Shown piece by piece: positions 1 to 8,925 of a DNA stretch of 64,000 nt (within the stretch, counting starts at the first letter, position 1; the number at the start of each line of letters is the position of its first letter). Origin of the DNA: Deltaproteobacteria bacterium. GTDB lineage: Bacteria > Acidobacteriota > Thermoanaerobaculia > Multivoradales > JAHZIX01. The notes under the pieces were generated by a model, which saw only the letters and a program-made list of their open reading frames with translations, was not told where the DNA came from and made no database searches. A program made the translations under genes and the position numbers. Where the stretch lies: positions 38,668 through 102,667 of the forward strand of contig JAHZIX010000041.1 of NCBI GenBank assembly GCA_022601195.1, read 5' to 3'.

Positions 1-677
1 GCTGGAAACACCTGAGGTTGCCAATAACCATCCGACCCCGCGGCCACCTCAGGGTAGGCGTTGTGACAGAACATACACTCGCGACGAACCCGCCGAGTCA
101 CCCCTTCATGATCAGGCTGGTCATATCCTGGCGCCATCCGCCACTGGCCGATCTGGCTGTACCAGGACAAGGGCAATTGGTAGAGCTCTCCCCCCGGAGT
201 TCCGTAAAGGTAGGTGCGGGAGGTGGACCCAGAACCGAGCACCCAATCGACCGGTTGCTCGAAGACGTTCACTTCGCGGCCCGCCGGGTCCAGCTGATGC
301 CGCCGAAACACATACCGATCGTCCTTCCAGGACATCTGAAAATATCTTCCGGAAGGTTCGTGGAAATAAGGTTTCGCGGAGAAATCTTCGACGATGCGAT
401 CCTTGCGGGGCCGAGCGAACGAACGCGCCATTCCGATCTCTTGATAGCTCTCGAAGAGATCCGTGTGGCAAAAGGCACAAGCTCGATCTTCAACGTACCC
501 TGGAGCCGCACCCGCGGTCTCCGAGAGACCAAAACGTTCGAAAGGGTCGGGAGTTGCCAGGCTCGACGGTTGGCTCGAGACTTGGAGGGAAGGTTCCGTC
601 TGAGAACCCGATTCACCAGCCCTGGTCAGAAAGGTCGTTGCCAGAAACACGATGGGCAGAAGGGAGATGAGGTTCAT
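1..677 (-). CDS. Multihaem c-type cytochrome family protein (partial, cut by left edge)
   Basis: About 225 codons of the N-terminal part are inside the window; the gene runs off the left edge. Reading the minus strand from the ATG at 677 gives an uninterrupted frame. It starts with a hydrophobic signal peptide (MNLISLLPIVFLATTFL), followed by a Ser/Thr-rich stretch. Two CxxCH haem c attachment motifs follow: CAFCH at residues 67-71 and CMFCH at 201-205. An AGGTGGAG Shine-Dalgarno sequence precedes the start. The protein is therefore expected to be exported and to bind at least two c-type haems, as in periplasmic multihaem cytochromes. The subfamily cannot be told because the C-terminus is missing. 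It lies 102 bp downstream of, and on the same strand as, the CoA-transferase gene. Confidence 0.8.
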   Translation of the reverse strand, partial: MNLISLLPIVFLATTFLTRAGESGSQTEPSLQVSSQPSSLATPDPFERFGLSETAGAAPGYVEDRACAFCHTDLFESYQEIGMARSFARPRKDRIVEDFSAKPYFHEPSGRYFQMSWKDDRYVFRRHQLDPAGREVNVFEQPVDWVLGSGSTSRTYLYGTPGGELYQLPLSWYSQIGQWRMAPGYDQPDHEGVTRRVRRECMFCHNAYPEVAAGSDGYWQPQVFP

Positions 678-779
678 TCTCCACCTGCCCCTGAATTTAT
701 CTCCCCTTGGCAACTCTTTTTCGACCTTTCACTGCCGCGACCGTCTTGACCTCACAATGGATACGGTACCAGAGCCACC

Positions 780-2039
780 CTAACGGACCAGCCAACGAGC
801 CAACCAACGTCTCACCCCCAGGCGCTTTCCCACTCCTCCACGGGCCTTCCACCGAGGTAGCTCTCCAGGAGCCATGTCGAGCTCCGCCAGCACGGCTTCC
901 GTGTGCTCGCCGAGAGCGGGAATTCGAGCCCCGGCAGCCGGACGTTCACCATCGAAACGAGCCGGAAAGGCCAATCTCGGCAGCCCCTGAGAATCGGCAG
1001 AGAGCACGCCTTCTTCCAATGCCTGGGGGTGGTTGGCGGCCTCCTGGGGTGAAAGCACCGCTGCCCCAGGTAAATCGTGGAGATCGAAGAAGACTTCCCA
1101 TTCCTGACGCTTCCGGGTGGCGATAATTTTTCCTAACTGGCTCCGGGTTTCCTGGCTCCGGCCCAGACGGCGCCGAGCCAGTTTTTTGGGTCCTAGGTCC
1201 CTGGATCCTAAGTCTTTTGAGCCTATGCCTTTGGAGCCCATGTATTTGGGACTCATGTCCTCAGAACCGAGCGCCTGCCAAAAACGCCGCCAGAATTTCT
1301 CTTCCAAGAGGGCCAAAGCGACCCAACCGCCGTCGGAGGTTCGGTAGAGCTGGTAGCCCGGAAGGGCTCCTGCCAGATCGTGGGATTCCCCCACCTCCCT
1401 CGGGCCTGCGACTTCTGCCGCCCAAGCGACCAAGTTTCCGTGCAGTGCAGCGCCGTAGAGAGACGCGTCGATCCAAGATCCCTGCTGAGTCCGACTGCAC
1501 CGAGCCACCGCTGCCAGAATGGAAGCGACGGCACTCCAAGCCCCTAGCAAATCCGCGCTCGGCACCGCTGGCATCGCCGCCGTGGGAGCCAAGGACCCGG
1601 CCACCGCCTGATAGGTCAAGTCGTGACCGGAACGCTGGGCTAGGGGACCTTCCTGTCCCCAGCCAGAAAGAGAACAGATCACCAGGGCGGGAAAACGCTG
1701 CCGAAGCTCCTTCGGTTCCAGGCCCAGCTTGGCCAGGCTGCCCGGACGAAAGGTCTCCAGGAGGATGTCCGCCCGCTCCAACAAACGCTCCAGAACCTTC
1801 AGCCCAGCCGGCTTCTTGAGATCCAAAGCGACGCTTTCCACCCCACTGAGAACCTGCGCAGCCAGCGAGCTCACCTTCCCCACGAGAGGAGGCGCATAGC
1901 GAACGGGATCTCCCAACCGAGGCTCTTCGACTTTGATCACCCGAGCACCGAGACTGGCAAGCAGATGCCCCGTGAGAGGCCCTGGGAGATAGCGGCTGAG
2001 ATCGACGACCAGCATTCCAGCCAGGGGACCAGAGCTCAT
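780..2039 (-). CDS. Family III CoA-transferase (CaiB/BaiF type)
   Basis: The protein begins MSSGPLAGMLVVDLSRYLPG and continues with GARVIKVEEP and SGHDLTYQAVAGSL. These are typical of formyl-CoA transferase/alpha-methylacyl-CoA racemase-type family III enzymes, which move CoA between carboxylic acids through an active-site aspartate. A longer frame reaches 2117 but would overlap the thiolase gene; the ATG at 2039 leaves a 29-bp gap and starts at the conserved domain. Residues around 260-285 are an insertion of five degenerate 5-residue repeats (YMGSK, GIGSK, DLGSR, DLGPK), encoded by a 15-bp tandem array. The last residues (RWLARWLVR) come from a 12-bp duplication. It is the last acyl-CoA gene of a minus-strand operon with thiolase, adenylation-like and PHA-type proteins. 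Its substrate is unknown. Confidence 0.85.
   Translation of the reverse strand: MSSGPLAGMLVVDLSRYLPGPLTGHLLASLGARVIKVEEPRLGDPVRYAPPLVGKVSSLAAQVLSGVESVALDLKKPAGLKVLERLLERADILLETFRPGSLAKLGLEPKELRQRFPALVICSLSGWGQEGPLAQRSGHDLTYQAVAGSLAPTAAMPAVPSADLLGAWSAVASILAAVARCSRTQQGSWIDASLYGAALHGNLVAWAAEVAGPREVGESHDLAGALPGYQLYRTSDGGWVALALLEEKFWRRFWQALGSEDMSPKYMGSKGIGSKDLGSRDLGPKKLARRRLGRSQETRSQLGKIIATRKRQEWEVFFDLHDLPGAAVLSPQEAANHPQALEEGVLSADSQGLPRLAFPARFDGERPAAGARIPALGEHTEAVLAELDMAPGELPRWKARGGVGKRLGVRRWLARWLVR
1186..1260. repeat. 15-bp degenerate tandem repeat, five copies, inside the CoA-transferase gene
   Basis: Five consecutive 15-bp units, roughly TTGGANCCTATGTCT on the plus strand, start at 1186, 1201, 1216, 1231 and 1246. 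They stay in frame and encode a Gly/Ser/Lys-rich five-residue repeat not expected in this enzyme family. Confidence 0.85.
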
Positions 2040-2068
2040 GGAGACCAGGCTTTCCAGGAGAAAACCAC

Positions 2069-3514
2069 CTAGGAACGTTCCACCACCATCGCAAAGCCGA
2101 CTCCACCGGCGGCACACACCGTGAGCAGACCCAAGTTCAACTGGCGACGCCGGAGCTCATAGAGGATCTGAAAGGTCACTCTCGCTCCCGTCGCTCCAAA
2201 GGGATGACCGATAGCGATGGATCCTCCGGTGACGTTGAAGCGCTCCAGGTCGACCTCGCCCAGGGGGGCACTCCGGCCGAGCTCCTGGCGGGCAAACTTG
2301 GGAGAGGCGAAAGCTTTGAGATTGGAGATGATCTGCGCGGCAAAAGCCTCGTGCATCTCCACCAGATCCATATCCGCCAGCGCCAGACCGGCCCGCTCCA
2401 AGGCCAAGGGAGCCGCATAGGCCGGCCCTTGGAGAAGCTGGGCTGCCGGGTCTACGGAAGCGAAGGCGAAGGAGCGGATGAAGCCTAGGGGCTCAAAGCC
2501 AAGGGAGCGGGCTTTTTCTTCGCTCATCAACAGGACCGCCGATGCTCCATCCGTCAGAGGGCTCGAATTCCCTGCAGTCAGGCTGCCAAAGTCCGAATCA
2601 AGGACCGGTGGCAAGACCGAGAGGGCCTCGAGAGAGGTATCAGGCCGAAGACCGTTGTCCTCACCGACGAGGTCTCGATACCGAGGCGGAGGCGCGGTAG
2701 GAACGATTTGCTGGTCGAAAGCACCGCTGTCTCGCGCTGCTACCGCCCGCTGGTGGGATAGCAGTGCGATCTCGTCTTGAGCTTGGCGGGAGACGTCGTT
2801 CTCCTTAGCCATCTTCTCGCAAGCTTCCCCCATGGTCATGCCGGTGCTGTACTCAGCGATCGCTGGCACTTCTGGTGCGAGATCTTTCAGCCTCAGCTTG
2901 CCCAACACCGACAGGCGAGCCTTGACGCTGTCGGCCTTACCAAACTCCCGAAGTCGTTGGACAGCGTTGTGGGAGTAGGAAACCGGCAAGTTGGAAAGGG
3001 ATTCAGCTCCCCCTGCCAGGACCACCTCGCTCTCACCGCTCAGGATGCTCTGAACGGCAAAGGCGATGGCTCGATTAGAAGAAGCGCAGGCTAGGCTCAC
3101 GGTGGTGCCGGGAATGGAGCTAGGCAATCCGCACCGCAGCACCACTTCGCGCCCCAAATTGGAGGCCTCGAGGGCCGGTAGGACGACTCCGAAAATGGAC
3201 AGGTCTATTTGGTTGGGGTCGATCTGGCTGCGGGCGACCAACTCCCGAGCAGGCACCGCCGCCAAATCCACGACATTCATGGTCTTGAGGAGGCCACCCG
3301 CCTTGGCGAAAGGAGTCCTGCAACCATCCACCACGGCGACTCGGCCTCCACGACCTCGCAAGTCCACAGTCTTCCCGGAAGCCGAGCTGGTAACTTGCCC
3401 GGAGCGACCGCTCTCGGCCCACACGGAGTCGGCCCGCAAGCTCACCTCTTCTCGAGCTGATGCGTTGTTCCGCGGCGGCAGCGGGTCGGGGAGATCCTGT
3501 TCTTGGGGAGCCAT
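2069..3514 (-). CDS. Thiolase / acetyl-CoA acyltransferase (FadI/FadA type)
   Basis: A 481-residue thiolase. The nucleophilic cysteine lies in SLACASSNRAI, the conserved histidine in EMHEAFAAQ, the GGSIAIGHPFGATGAR loop follows, and the second catalytic cysteine is in CAAGGVG. It should cleave or form 3-ketoacyl-CoA in beta-oxidation or PHA precursor metabolism. About 50 N-terminal residues before VAVVDGCRTPFAK are a non-conserved, charged extension; this could mean a later true start, but the ATG at 3514 is 12 bp from the upstream stop and fits operon spacing. The gene sits between the degenerate adenylation-like gene and the CoA-transferase, so acyl-CoA chemistry is the common theme. Confidence 0.92.
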   Translation of the reverse strand: MAPQEQDLPDPLPPRNNASAREEVSLRADSVWAESGRSGQVTSSASGKTVDLRGRGGRVAVVDGCRTPFAKAGGLLKTMNVVDLAAVPARELVARSQIDPNQIDLSIFGVVLPALEASNLGREVVLRCGLPSSIPGTTVSLACASSNRAIAFAVQSILSGESEVVLAGGAESLSNLPVSYSHNAVQRLREFGKADSVKARLSVLGKLRLKDLAPEVPAIAEYSTGMTMGEACEKMAKENDVSRQAQDEIALLSHQRAVAARDSGAFDQQIVPTAPPPRYRDLVGEDNGLRPDTSLEALSVLPPVLDSDFGSLTAGNSSPLTDGASAVLLMSEEKARSLGFEPLGFIRSFAFASVDPAAQLLQGPAYAAPLALERAGLALADMDLVEMHEAFAAQIISNLKAFASPKFARQELGRSAPLGEVDLERFNVTGGSIAIGHPFGATGARVTFQILYELRRRQLNLGLLTVCAAGGVGFAMVVERS

Positions 3515-3526
3515 GGTTGTCTGTCC

Positions 3527-4492
3527 TTATACCATGGGGGAGCTGAGGGCCGCCTTTCCCAGGGGCACCGACGCCATCCCCCTTTGCTGCCAGAAAGCCG
3601 CTTCCGAGCCAGACTCTTTGGCCGCTACGATCAAGACTCCCCTCAGTCGGTCCAAGGGTCGAGGCCATTTATTGGCAGTCCCGCGGCGAAACCAAGCCTT
3701 CGCCGCTTTTGGCTCTCGGTGCCAAGGCGCCAGCTGCTCCGGAGTGCCATAGAGGAGGGTTGGCCTAGCCCAATGCACCGTAGCGTTGTAGGCCGCTGGC
3801 TCCGGCTCCAGGACCAACCCCCAGCCCTGCAACAAGGCGCTGGTAACCAGCACCCGCTGGCCAACCTCGCGAAGAGGCCGGTGACAGACGACAACATCTC
3901 GCCGGGGAGAAGTCGGAAGCGCATCCACGACCCTCTTCGCCGCCTGTACCACCTGCAGAGTCGTCCATATCTGAGACCGACCTTCTTGGCTCTTCACCCT
4001 GACCTCGGCGGCGGGCAGCGACCCAGAGAAGCGAAGATCAGACCTCTTGCCCTGCTCTCGCAGCAATTCACGAGGTGTCCCCAAGGGCTCAACCCCGATG
4101 AACGTCATGTCCTTCGCTGCCTGGCCAGAATCTTGGTCGGAGGTTGAAGGCGGGACCGTATCTACCCAGTGAGTTCCTGGCGATTCTGTAGCCCGGGCCT
4201 GAGGCGGAGCTGCCAAGAAATCAGCTTCCACGGGCACGGCGCGATGGCCAGCCGCCTGGATGGCCAGGTCGATCACCATGGAGTCAGGATCGCAACGATC
4301 GGGAAAGACGATTGAGGTCCCCGCCGGAAGCTGGTTCACCTCTTGGCAAGCAGCGGACACGGCAGCAGCCATCTGGGCAAAGGAATACCACTGCCAATCG
4401 AGGGCCGGCCGGAAAAAGACCCAGGGCTCTTCCGGCGATATTTCCGCCTGATGAAAAAGGATTTGAACCGGGTGTTCGAAAGCTGCCGTCAA
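3527..4492 (-). CDS. Truncated, degenerate acyl-CoA synthetase-like (AMP-binding fold) protein
   Basis: The 321-residue protein resembles the N-terminal half of acyl-CoA synthetases. It has an opening like other AMP-binding enzymes (WYSFAQMAAAVSAAC), a segment like the co-substrate pocket (HRPLREVGQRVLVTSALLQG) and LLYGTPEQL. The phosphate-binding Ser/Thr/Gly loop, the YGxTE motif and the whole C-terminal domain with its catalytic lysine are absent. It is about half the usual length, so it should not adenylate by itself. The frame is intact, overlaps the upstream gene by 4 bp (ATGA), and sits 12 bp before the thiolase start, which argues for a retained function rather than decay. A binding or regulatory role is possible; the family assignment is by pattern recognition only. 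Confidence 0.6.
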   Translation of the reverse strand: MTAAFEHPVQILFHQAEISPEEPWVFFRPALDWQWYSFAQMAAAVSAACQEVNQLPAGTSIVFPDRCDPDSMVIDLAIQAAGHRAVPVEADFLAAPPQARATESPGTHWVDTVPPSTSDQDSGQAAKDMTFIGVEPLGTPRELLREQGKRSDLRFSGSLPAAEVRVKSQEGRSQIWTTLQVVQAAKRVVDALPTSPRRDVVVCHRPLREVGQRVLVTSALLQGWGLVLEPEPAAYNATVHWARPTLLYGTPEQLAPWHREPKAAKAWFRRGTANKWPRPLDRLRGVLIVAAKESGSEAAFWQQRGMASVPLGKAALSSPMV

Positions 4493-4767
4493 CTCACGGC
4501 TTTCTTCAGCACCGTGGTGATCTTCTCTTCGATCATCCGGGCCATGAGACTCGCCGGAGGACTCAGGGTCGCCTTACCCACGAGCTGATCTCCTTGAAGA
4601 ACGATCGTTCCCTTCGCCCCAGGGCCCGAGAGCTCCAACACGTCTCCTTGCCATTGAGACTTCAGCATCCCACCGGGGAACTGCTCTTTGAGGGCGCTGT
4701 CGAGGGCCGACCGATGATCGTCCATGGAGGCCTTCGAGGTCTTCTCTTCTAATACCAAGTTGCTCAT
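4489..4767 (-). CDS. Polyhydroxyalkanoic-acid-system-type small protein
   Basis: A 92-residue protein from the ATG at 4767; a longer frame to 4833 adds a Cys/Gly-rich stretch that looks non-coding. The arrangement ALKEQFPGG, W-x-G-D-x-L-x-L-S, G-x-x-G-T-I and a closing amphipathic helix (ARMIEEKITTVLKKAV) resembles the small PHA-granule-region family found beside PHA genes. Such proteins are thought to associate with granules or lipids; their exact role is not settled. It is the first gene of the operon that continues with the adenylation-like protein (ATGA overlap), thiolase and CoA-transferase. The 227 bp up to the divergent exonuclease gene should carry the promoters for both. Confidence 0.6.
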   Translation of the reverse strand: MSNLVLEEKTSKASMDDHRSALDSALKEQFPGGMLKSQWQGDVLELSGPGAKGTIVLQGDQLVGKATLSPPASLMARMIEEKITTVLKKAVS

Positions 4768-4994
4768 GGCGCGCAAATTACCACAAACTCCCCTCCCCGC
4801 GCAGCTCGAAAAGGCTGCCTTTGCCCCGCCCACAAGACTCGAGTCGAAGGAGGTAGTAAATCCTCATGCCGGCTTCCCGACACCCCAAACAGTCCTCGGG
4901 AGAGGGCGGTCCGGTAGGACAGGGAGACGGGCAGAAAGGCGGGACCAGAAATAGATTCGGACCCTCAACAAAACCCATCGCATAGAATCTCCGC

Positions 4995-5873
4995 ATGAAA
5001 ATTCATCTCCTCGACGGCACCTACGAGCTTTTCCGGTCTTTCTATGGCGCCCCCAGCCGCCTCTCTCCGAGTGGTCAAGAGGTGGGGGCCACCCGGGGCA
5101 TCCTCAATAGCTTCCTATCCCTGCTGCGCCAACCGGACGTCACCCATGTCGCCTGCGCGTTCGACACGGTGATCGAGAGCTTCCGAAATCAGATGTTTGA
5201 GGGTTACAAGACCGGAGAGGGCATCGACCCGGAGCTTCACGGACAATTCGAGCTGGTAGAGAAAGCGGTTCGCGCCCTGGGAATCACGGTCTGGTCCATG
5301 GTGGAGTTCGAGGCTGATGACGCCCTAGCCACAGCGGCAGCCAAGTGGATAGACCAGCCGCAGGTCGACCAAATTGTGCTCTGTTCTCCAGACAAGGATC
5401 TGGCTCAATGTGTTGTCGGGCAGAAAGTTGTTTGCCTTGACCGACGACGAGAGATCCTCATGGATGAGGCCGGTGTCGTGGAAAAGTTCGGCATTTCTCC
5501 CGCTTCCATCCCAGATTGGCTAGCTCTCGTGGGGGATGCTGCTGACGGAATTCCCGGGCTGAAGGGTTGGGGTGCCAAGTCGGCAGCCACTGTCCTAGCT
5601 AGCTTTCAGCACATCGAAAAAATTCCGGCCAACCCCGAGGATTGGGGAATCAAAGTTCGCAGTGCCGCCCGCCTCGCTGAGACTCTGGAAAACCATCGAC
5701 CGGAATCTCTCCTCTACCGCCGATTGGCGACCCTGCGCTGCGACGTTCCTTTGACCGAGACCCTTTCCGACCTGGAATGGCGAGGTGCCCTCCTAGAGGA
5801 GTTGGAAGCGGTCAGCACGGAGCTCGGAGATGACCGGCTACTCCAGCGGGTTCCTCGGTGGCAAGAGGAATGA
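4995..5873 (+). CDS. Stand-alone 5'-3' exonuclease / flap endonuclease
   Basis: 292 residues matching the 5'-nuclease domain of DNA polymerase I without polymerase domains (Xni/ExoIX-like architecture). Visible motifs are an N-terminal HLLDGTYELFRSF metal-site strand, FDTVIESFRNQMF, the acidic cluster FEADDALA, SPDKDLAQ, and the helix-hairpin-helix DNA clamp GDAADGIPGLKGWGAKSA. It should remove RNA primers or flaps using two divalent metals. It is transcribed divergently from the acyl-CoA operon and is followed by 243 bp without a gene. No strong Shine-Dalgarno is seen, but the start fits the family N-terminus exactly. Confidence 0.93.
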   Translation: MKIHLLDGTYELFRSFYGAPSRLSPSGQEVGATRGILNSFLSLLRQPDVTHVACAFDTVIESFRNQMFEGYKTGEGIDPELHGQFELVEKAVRALGITVWSMVEFEADDALATAAAKWIDQPQVDQIVLCSPDKDLAQCVVGQKVVCLDRRREILMDEAGVVEKFGISPASIPDWLALVGDAADGIPGLKGWGAKSAATVLASFQHIEKIPANPEDWGIKVRSAARLAETLENHRPESLLYRRLATLRCDVPLTETLSDLEWRGALLEELEAVSTELGDDRLLQRVPRWQEE

Positions 5874-6116
5874 GCGGAGCCTGGCCTGGAGATCTCAGCC
5901 AAGGAGATTTTCTTTCAAGAAGCTCACCCGAGAAAATCGAGCGACTCCTCGGGAGCCCCGCTTGCTCCCATTCCCATTGCACCATCTTCACTTCCTTCGT
6001 ACCTTTCTCGAGCCTCAACGAGAAGATGGTACGATTTTCGCATCTATTTTCCTTCCGAAGAAGCCGCGAGAAGCGTCACTAGCAGCCAGAACTACTCGGA
6101 GGAAAGGGCAACCCCC

Positions 6117-7901
6117 ATGGTCACCAAGTTCATCGCCACGGCAACCCTGGGCCTGACGATTCTGGGGCATCTCCCTCTGAATGCCCAAAACTCAGGGGCC
6201 CAAAAACCTGGCGCCCAGAATTCACCTCCGCGCCCAGCTCCAGCTGGACCAGGATCCACCGCCGCCGCCGACCTCGACCTATTTCGAAAAACCATGGAAG
6301 CGGCCTTTCAGGCGGCGGAACACTACGGCAGCTACGAAGATCCGGAGCAGCAAGAGCGCATTCTCCGAATCGGCTACGAGCTGGCCAGCAGCAGCCGGTT
6401 CGATGAATTCCCATTCTCCTTCTACCTCATCGATATGCCGATTCCCAACGCTTTTGCCCTCCCGGGAGGCCAGATCTTCATCACCCGCGGCATGCTCGAC
6501 CTGGGCCTGGACGATGACATGTTGGCCTGCCTCCTTGGCCACGAGTTGGCCCACGTCATCCATCACCACGGCACCCGCATGCAGAAACGCGCCACTCTCG
6601 TCGGCCTACTGAGCCAGGCCCTCGTCATCGGAGTGCTCGCTTCCGCGGAGAAAAATCGCGAACGGCGAGATCCCCGAGACATCTATGGCTATACCCGCGA
6701 CCCCCATGAGGGGGGCGCCGTCCAAGGAGCGGCGGCGGTCTCACTGGTACTCGGGCAGCTTCTCCTGCTCAGCCACAGCAGGGAGTTCGAGGATGAAGCC
6801 GACGATGAGGGCCAGCGTTTGGCCGCTGCTGCCGGCTACGACCCCCAGGGGGCCCAACGGCTGTGGAGCACCATGTTGGAGCGGATCCCGCAGCAGAAAG
6901 CTTACGGCTATTGGCGCACTCATCCCTTCGAGGACAGTCGCATGCGAGCGGCAAAGGAGCGTAGTAAATACCTCAAGATTCAACCCCGGGTTGATTCTTC
7001 AGAGGAGCGCCAACAGACCCAGCTACGACTTCTTGACTTCGCCTCCCACCGCAAGACCGAGGAAGAAATCTCCACTTGGGTAAAAGCCTCTGCCCTCAGC
7101 GTTTGGCCCCAGGGACCTCTGGCTGAAGGCCTCAGAAAGGAGTATCTGCATAGCCTCCGAGAAGCAGAAAGTGCCAAATCGGCTCTCGCTCGCGACTACG
7201 GCGAGGTCATTACCGCCTACGAGGAGCACCTAGCCACCGTCGCGACCCTGACGCCGGACAGCCCTTTTCTGATCGAAACGGGGAAAGAAGTCGACGAGAT
7301 GCAGAAACAGGCTAGGGAGATCTACCCGATGGCCGTCGAGGTGCTCGAGGGGGGTATCTTTGAGACCGCCTTTCTGGAGACGTTTCTCAGTAATTTCCCC
7401 GACTCCCCGGAATTGGCTGCCGCCTCCCTGGCCCTGGGCAACGCCTATAGCCGACGGCGTCAACCCACTGAAGCCGTAGAGCAGTTCCTCAGAGTTTGGC
7501 AAAAGGCCCCTGCCAGTCCGGAAGCGAAGAAGGCTCGAGCCGGCCTACGCAACCTGGCCGACTTCCTCGAAGAGCTCTCAGCCCTCCAGCGGCTCGCATC
7601 CATGGACCAGGACCCGGAGCTTCAGCGGTTGGCCCAGAAGCGTCTCGAGGAAACCGCGGCTACCTACAAAGAACTCGACAACGGAGCCGACTATCTCAGG
7701 CGCTTTCCCAATGGGGACCAAGCAGCCGCGGTGACGGAGCGACTGAATTCCCTCGCCCACAAGCTGTACACCGAGATCCTCGTCTACCAGGGCGTGGGAG
7801 ATCACGCGAAGGCTCTGGAGCGCATGAACCAAATTCTCACCCACGCCCCCCTATCTCCCGCCGCCGATGAGCTACGGCTCCACACCACTCTGGATAGCTA
7901 G
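6117..7901 (+). CDS. Exported M48 metalloprotease with TPR-like C-terminus (BepA-like)
   Basis: The N-terminus is a signal peptide (MVTKFIATATLGLTILGHL) followed by three copies of a pentapeptide (AQNSG, AQKPG, AQNSP). The zinc site is HELAH at residues 142-146 inside LLGHELAHVIHHHG. The third ligand lies in REFEDEADDEGQ near residue 225, and AAGYDPQGA follows as in the M48 family. Residues after about 310 are helical repeats of TPR character (LALGNAYSRRRQPTEAVEQF). This organisation matches periplasmic chaperone-proteases such as BepA that monitor outer-membrane protein assembly. A GGAGG Shine-Dalgarno lies before the ATG. The stop is 31 bp from the convergent histidine kinase gene. Confidence 0.9.
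   Translation: MVTKFIATATLGLTILGHLPLNAQNSGAQKPGAQNSPPRPAPAGPGSTAAADLDLFRKTMEAAFQAAEHYGSYEDPEQQERILRIGYELASSSRFDEFPFSFYLIDMPIPNAFALPGGQIFITRGMLDLGLDDDMLACLLGHELAHVIHHHGTRMQKRATLVGLLSQALVIGVLASAEKNRERRDPRDIYGYTRDPHEGGAVQGAAAVSLVLGQLLLLSHSREFEDEADDEGQRLAAAAGYDPQGAQRLWSTMLERIPQQKAYGYWRTHPFEDSRMRAAKERSKYLKIQPRVDSSEERQQTQLRLLDFASHRKTEEEISTWVKASALSVWPQGPLAEGLRKEYLHSLREAESAKSALARDYGEVITAYEEHLATVATLTPDSPFLIETGKEVDEMQKQAREIYPMAVEVLEGGIFETAFLETFLSNFPDSPELAAASLALGNAYSRRRQPTEAVEQFLRVWQKAPASPEAKKARAGLRNLADFLEELSALQRLASMDQDPELQRLAQKRLEETAATYKELDNGADYLRRFPNGDQAAAVTERLNSLAHKLYTEILVYQGVGDHAKALERMNQILTHAPLSPAADELRLHTTLDS
6183..6227. repeat. 15-bp tandem repeat, three copies, after the M48 signal peptide
   Basis: Units start at 6183, 6198 and 6213 and follow GCCCAAAAnCCnGGC loosely. 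They encode AQNSG/AQKPG/AQNSP directly after the signal peptide, a position where length change should be tolerated. Confidence 0.8.
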
Positions 7902-7932
7902 GCTTCTTGGGTCTCGATAGCTAGGGATACGG

Positions 7933-8925
7933 TCAGGGCATGAGCAGCTCGAGGGTCGAGCGCCGGTCGTTGATCGCTAGGCGTGAGGAGATCGAAAAGC
8001 TGAAAGTAGAGCCGACTCCCGGCTCGGATTCGCACCAGATTCGTCCTCCATGGCGACGAGCCATGGCCTGCGCATAGGCCAGGCCCATACCTTCTCCATC
8101 TACCGAAGGGCTCCCGGCTCGGCGAAAAGGTGCAAAGACCTTCGGCAAGTCCTCTTGGGAGATCCCCTGACCGTTGTCCTTGACCCTCAGGATGACGACG
8201 TCGTCCTTGACTTCTCCCGTCAACTCGATTTTTCCCGCTCGGCGGGGGTCCAGATATGTCACCGCATTGTTGAGAAGGTTACCTAGGATCTGCTCGAGAG
8301 CAACTCGGTCCGCCACCACCGGTGGCAGCTCCCCGACCCTCACCACCGCTTGCTGACGATCCAACTGAAAGGCCAGGCTATTTAGGAGGTCCCGGACGAC
8401 CTCACTCACCTCGATAGATTCCATGTGCAACTCTCGAACACCCTCGTGAGAAAGGCGTAGCAAGGTGTTCACATAGTGGTTGATGCGGTTGATGGAAGAA
8501 TCGATAAAATCGATAGCTTCCGGTAGGTCCTCGTCCAGGGCTCGTCCCACCACCACTCGCTCTCGTTCCTGAAGATCCGGGCGACTTCGATTCAAGGCTC
8601 CCCGCAACTGCTCCGTCGCCGACCGCAACTCGCCGGTGAATCCTTTGATATTGATCAGCGGTGTTCTCAGATCGTGAGAGACGATATACAGCAGCGCCTT
8701 GAGATCCTCGTGGGCCGTGGCGAGAGCTGCTGCCCGTTCGGCGACTCGCCCTTCTCGCCAGCGATTGCGCTCCTCTTCGAGGTCGGCAACTTTTTCCTTG
8801 AGGCGAGCCAGCTCACCTTGAAAATCTTGACTCTCACCCGAAGCGACCGGAGGTTCCATTGATGCCGACCTTTCTTGGTCGAGTCCCGAAGGAACTCTAG
8901 GGAACTGACTATCGTCTTGGTTCAT
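7933..8925 (-). CDS. Soluble sensor histidine kinase
   Basis: 330 residues with no membrane segment. After a disordered N-terminus comes a coiled coil (about residues 36-75), then the HisKA phosphoacceptor in YIVSHDLRTPLINIKGF with His84. An HATPase domain follows: N box EQILGNLLNNAVTYLD, G1 box VKDNGQGI, and G2 box GEGMGLAYAQAMARRHGG. It autophosphorylates and should pass phosphate to an unlinked response regulator; none is adjacent. The lack of a sensor domain resembles kinases of cyanobacterial or planctomycete type that sense through partners. Its start overlaps the end of the CAP-domain gene by 17 bp, so the two are probably cotranscribed. Confidence 0.9.
   Translation of the reverse strand: MNQDDSQFPRVPSGLDQERSASMEPPVASGESQDFQGELARLKEKVADLEEERNRWREGRVAERAAALATAHEDLKALLYIVSHDLRTPLINIKGFTGELRSATEQLRGALNRSRPDLQERERVVVGRALDEDLPEAIDFIDSSINRINHYVNTLLRLSHEGVRELHMESIEVSEVVRDLLNSLAFQLDRQQAVVRVGELPPVVADRVALEQILGNLLNNAVTYLDPRRAGKIELTGEVKDDVVILRVKDNGQGISQEDLPKVFAPFRRAGSPSVDGEGMGLAYAQAMARRHGGRIWCESEPGVGSTFSFSISSRLAINDRRSTLELLMP

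Noticed and set aside
18..749. 243-codon plus frame at the left edge
   Set aside because: The opposite strand encodes a signal peptide and two CxxCH motifs in one frame, so the plus frame is its shadow.
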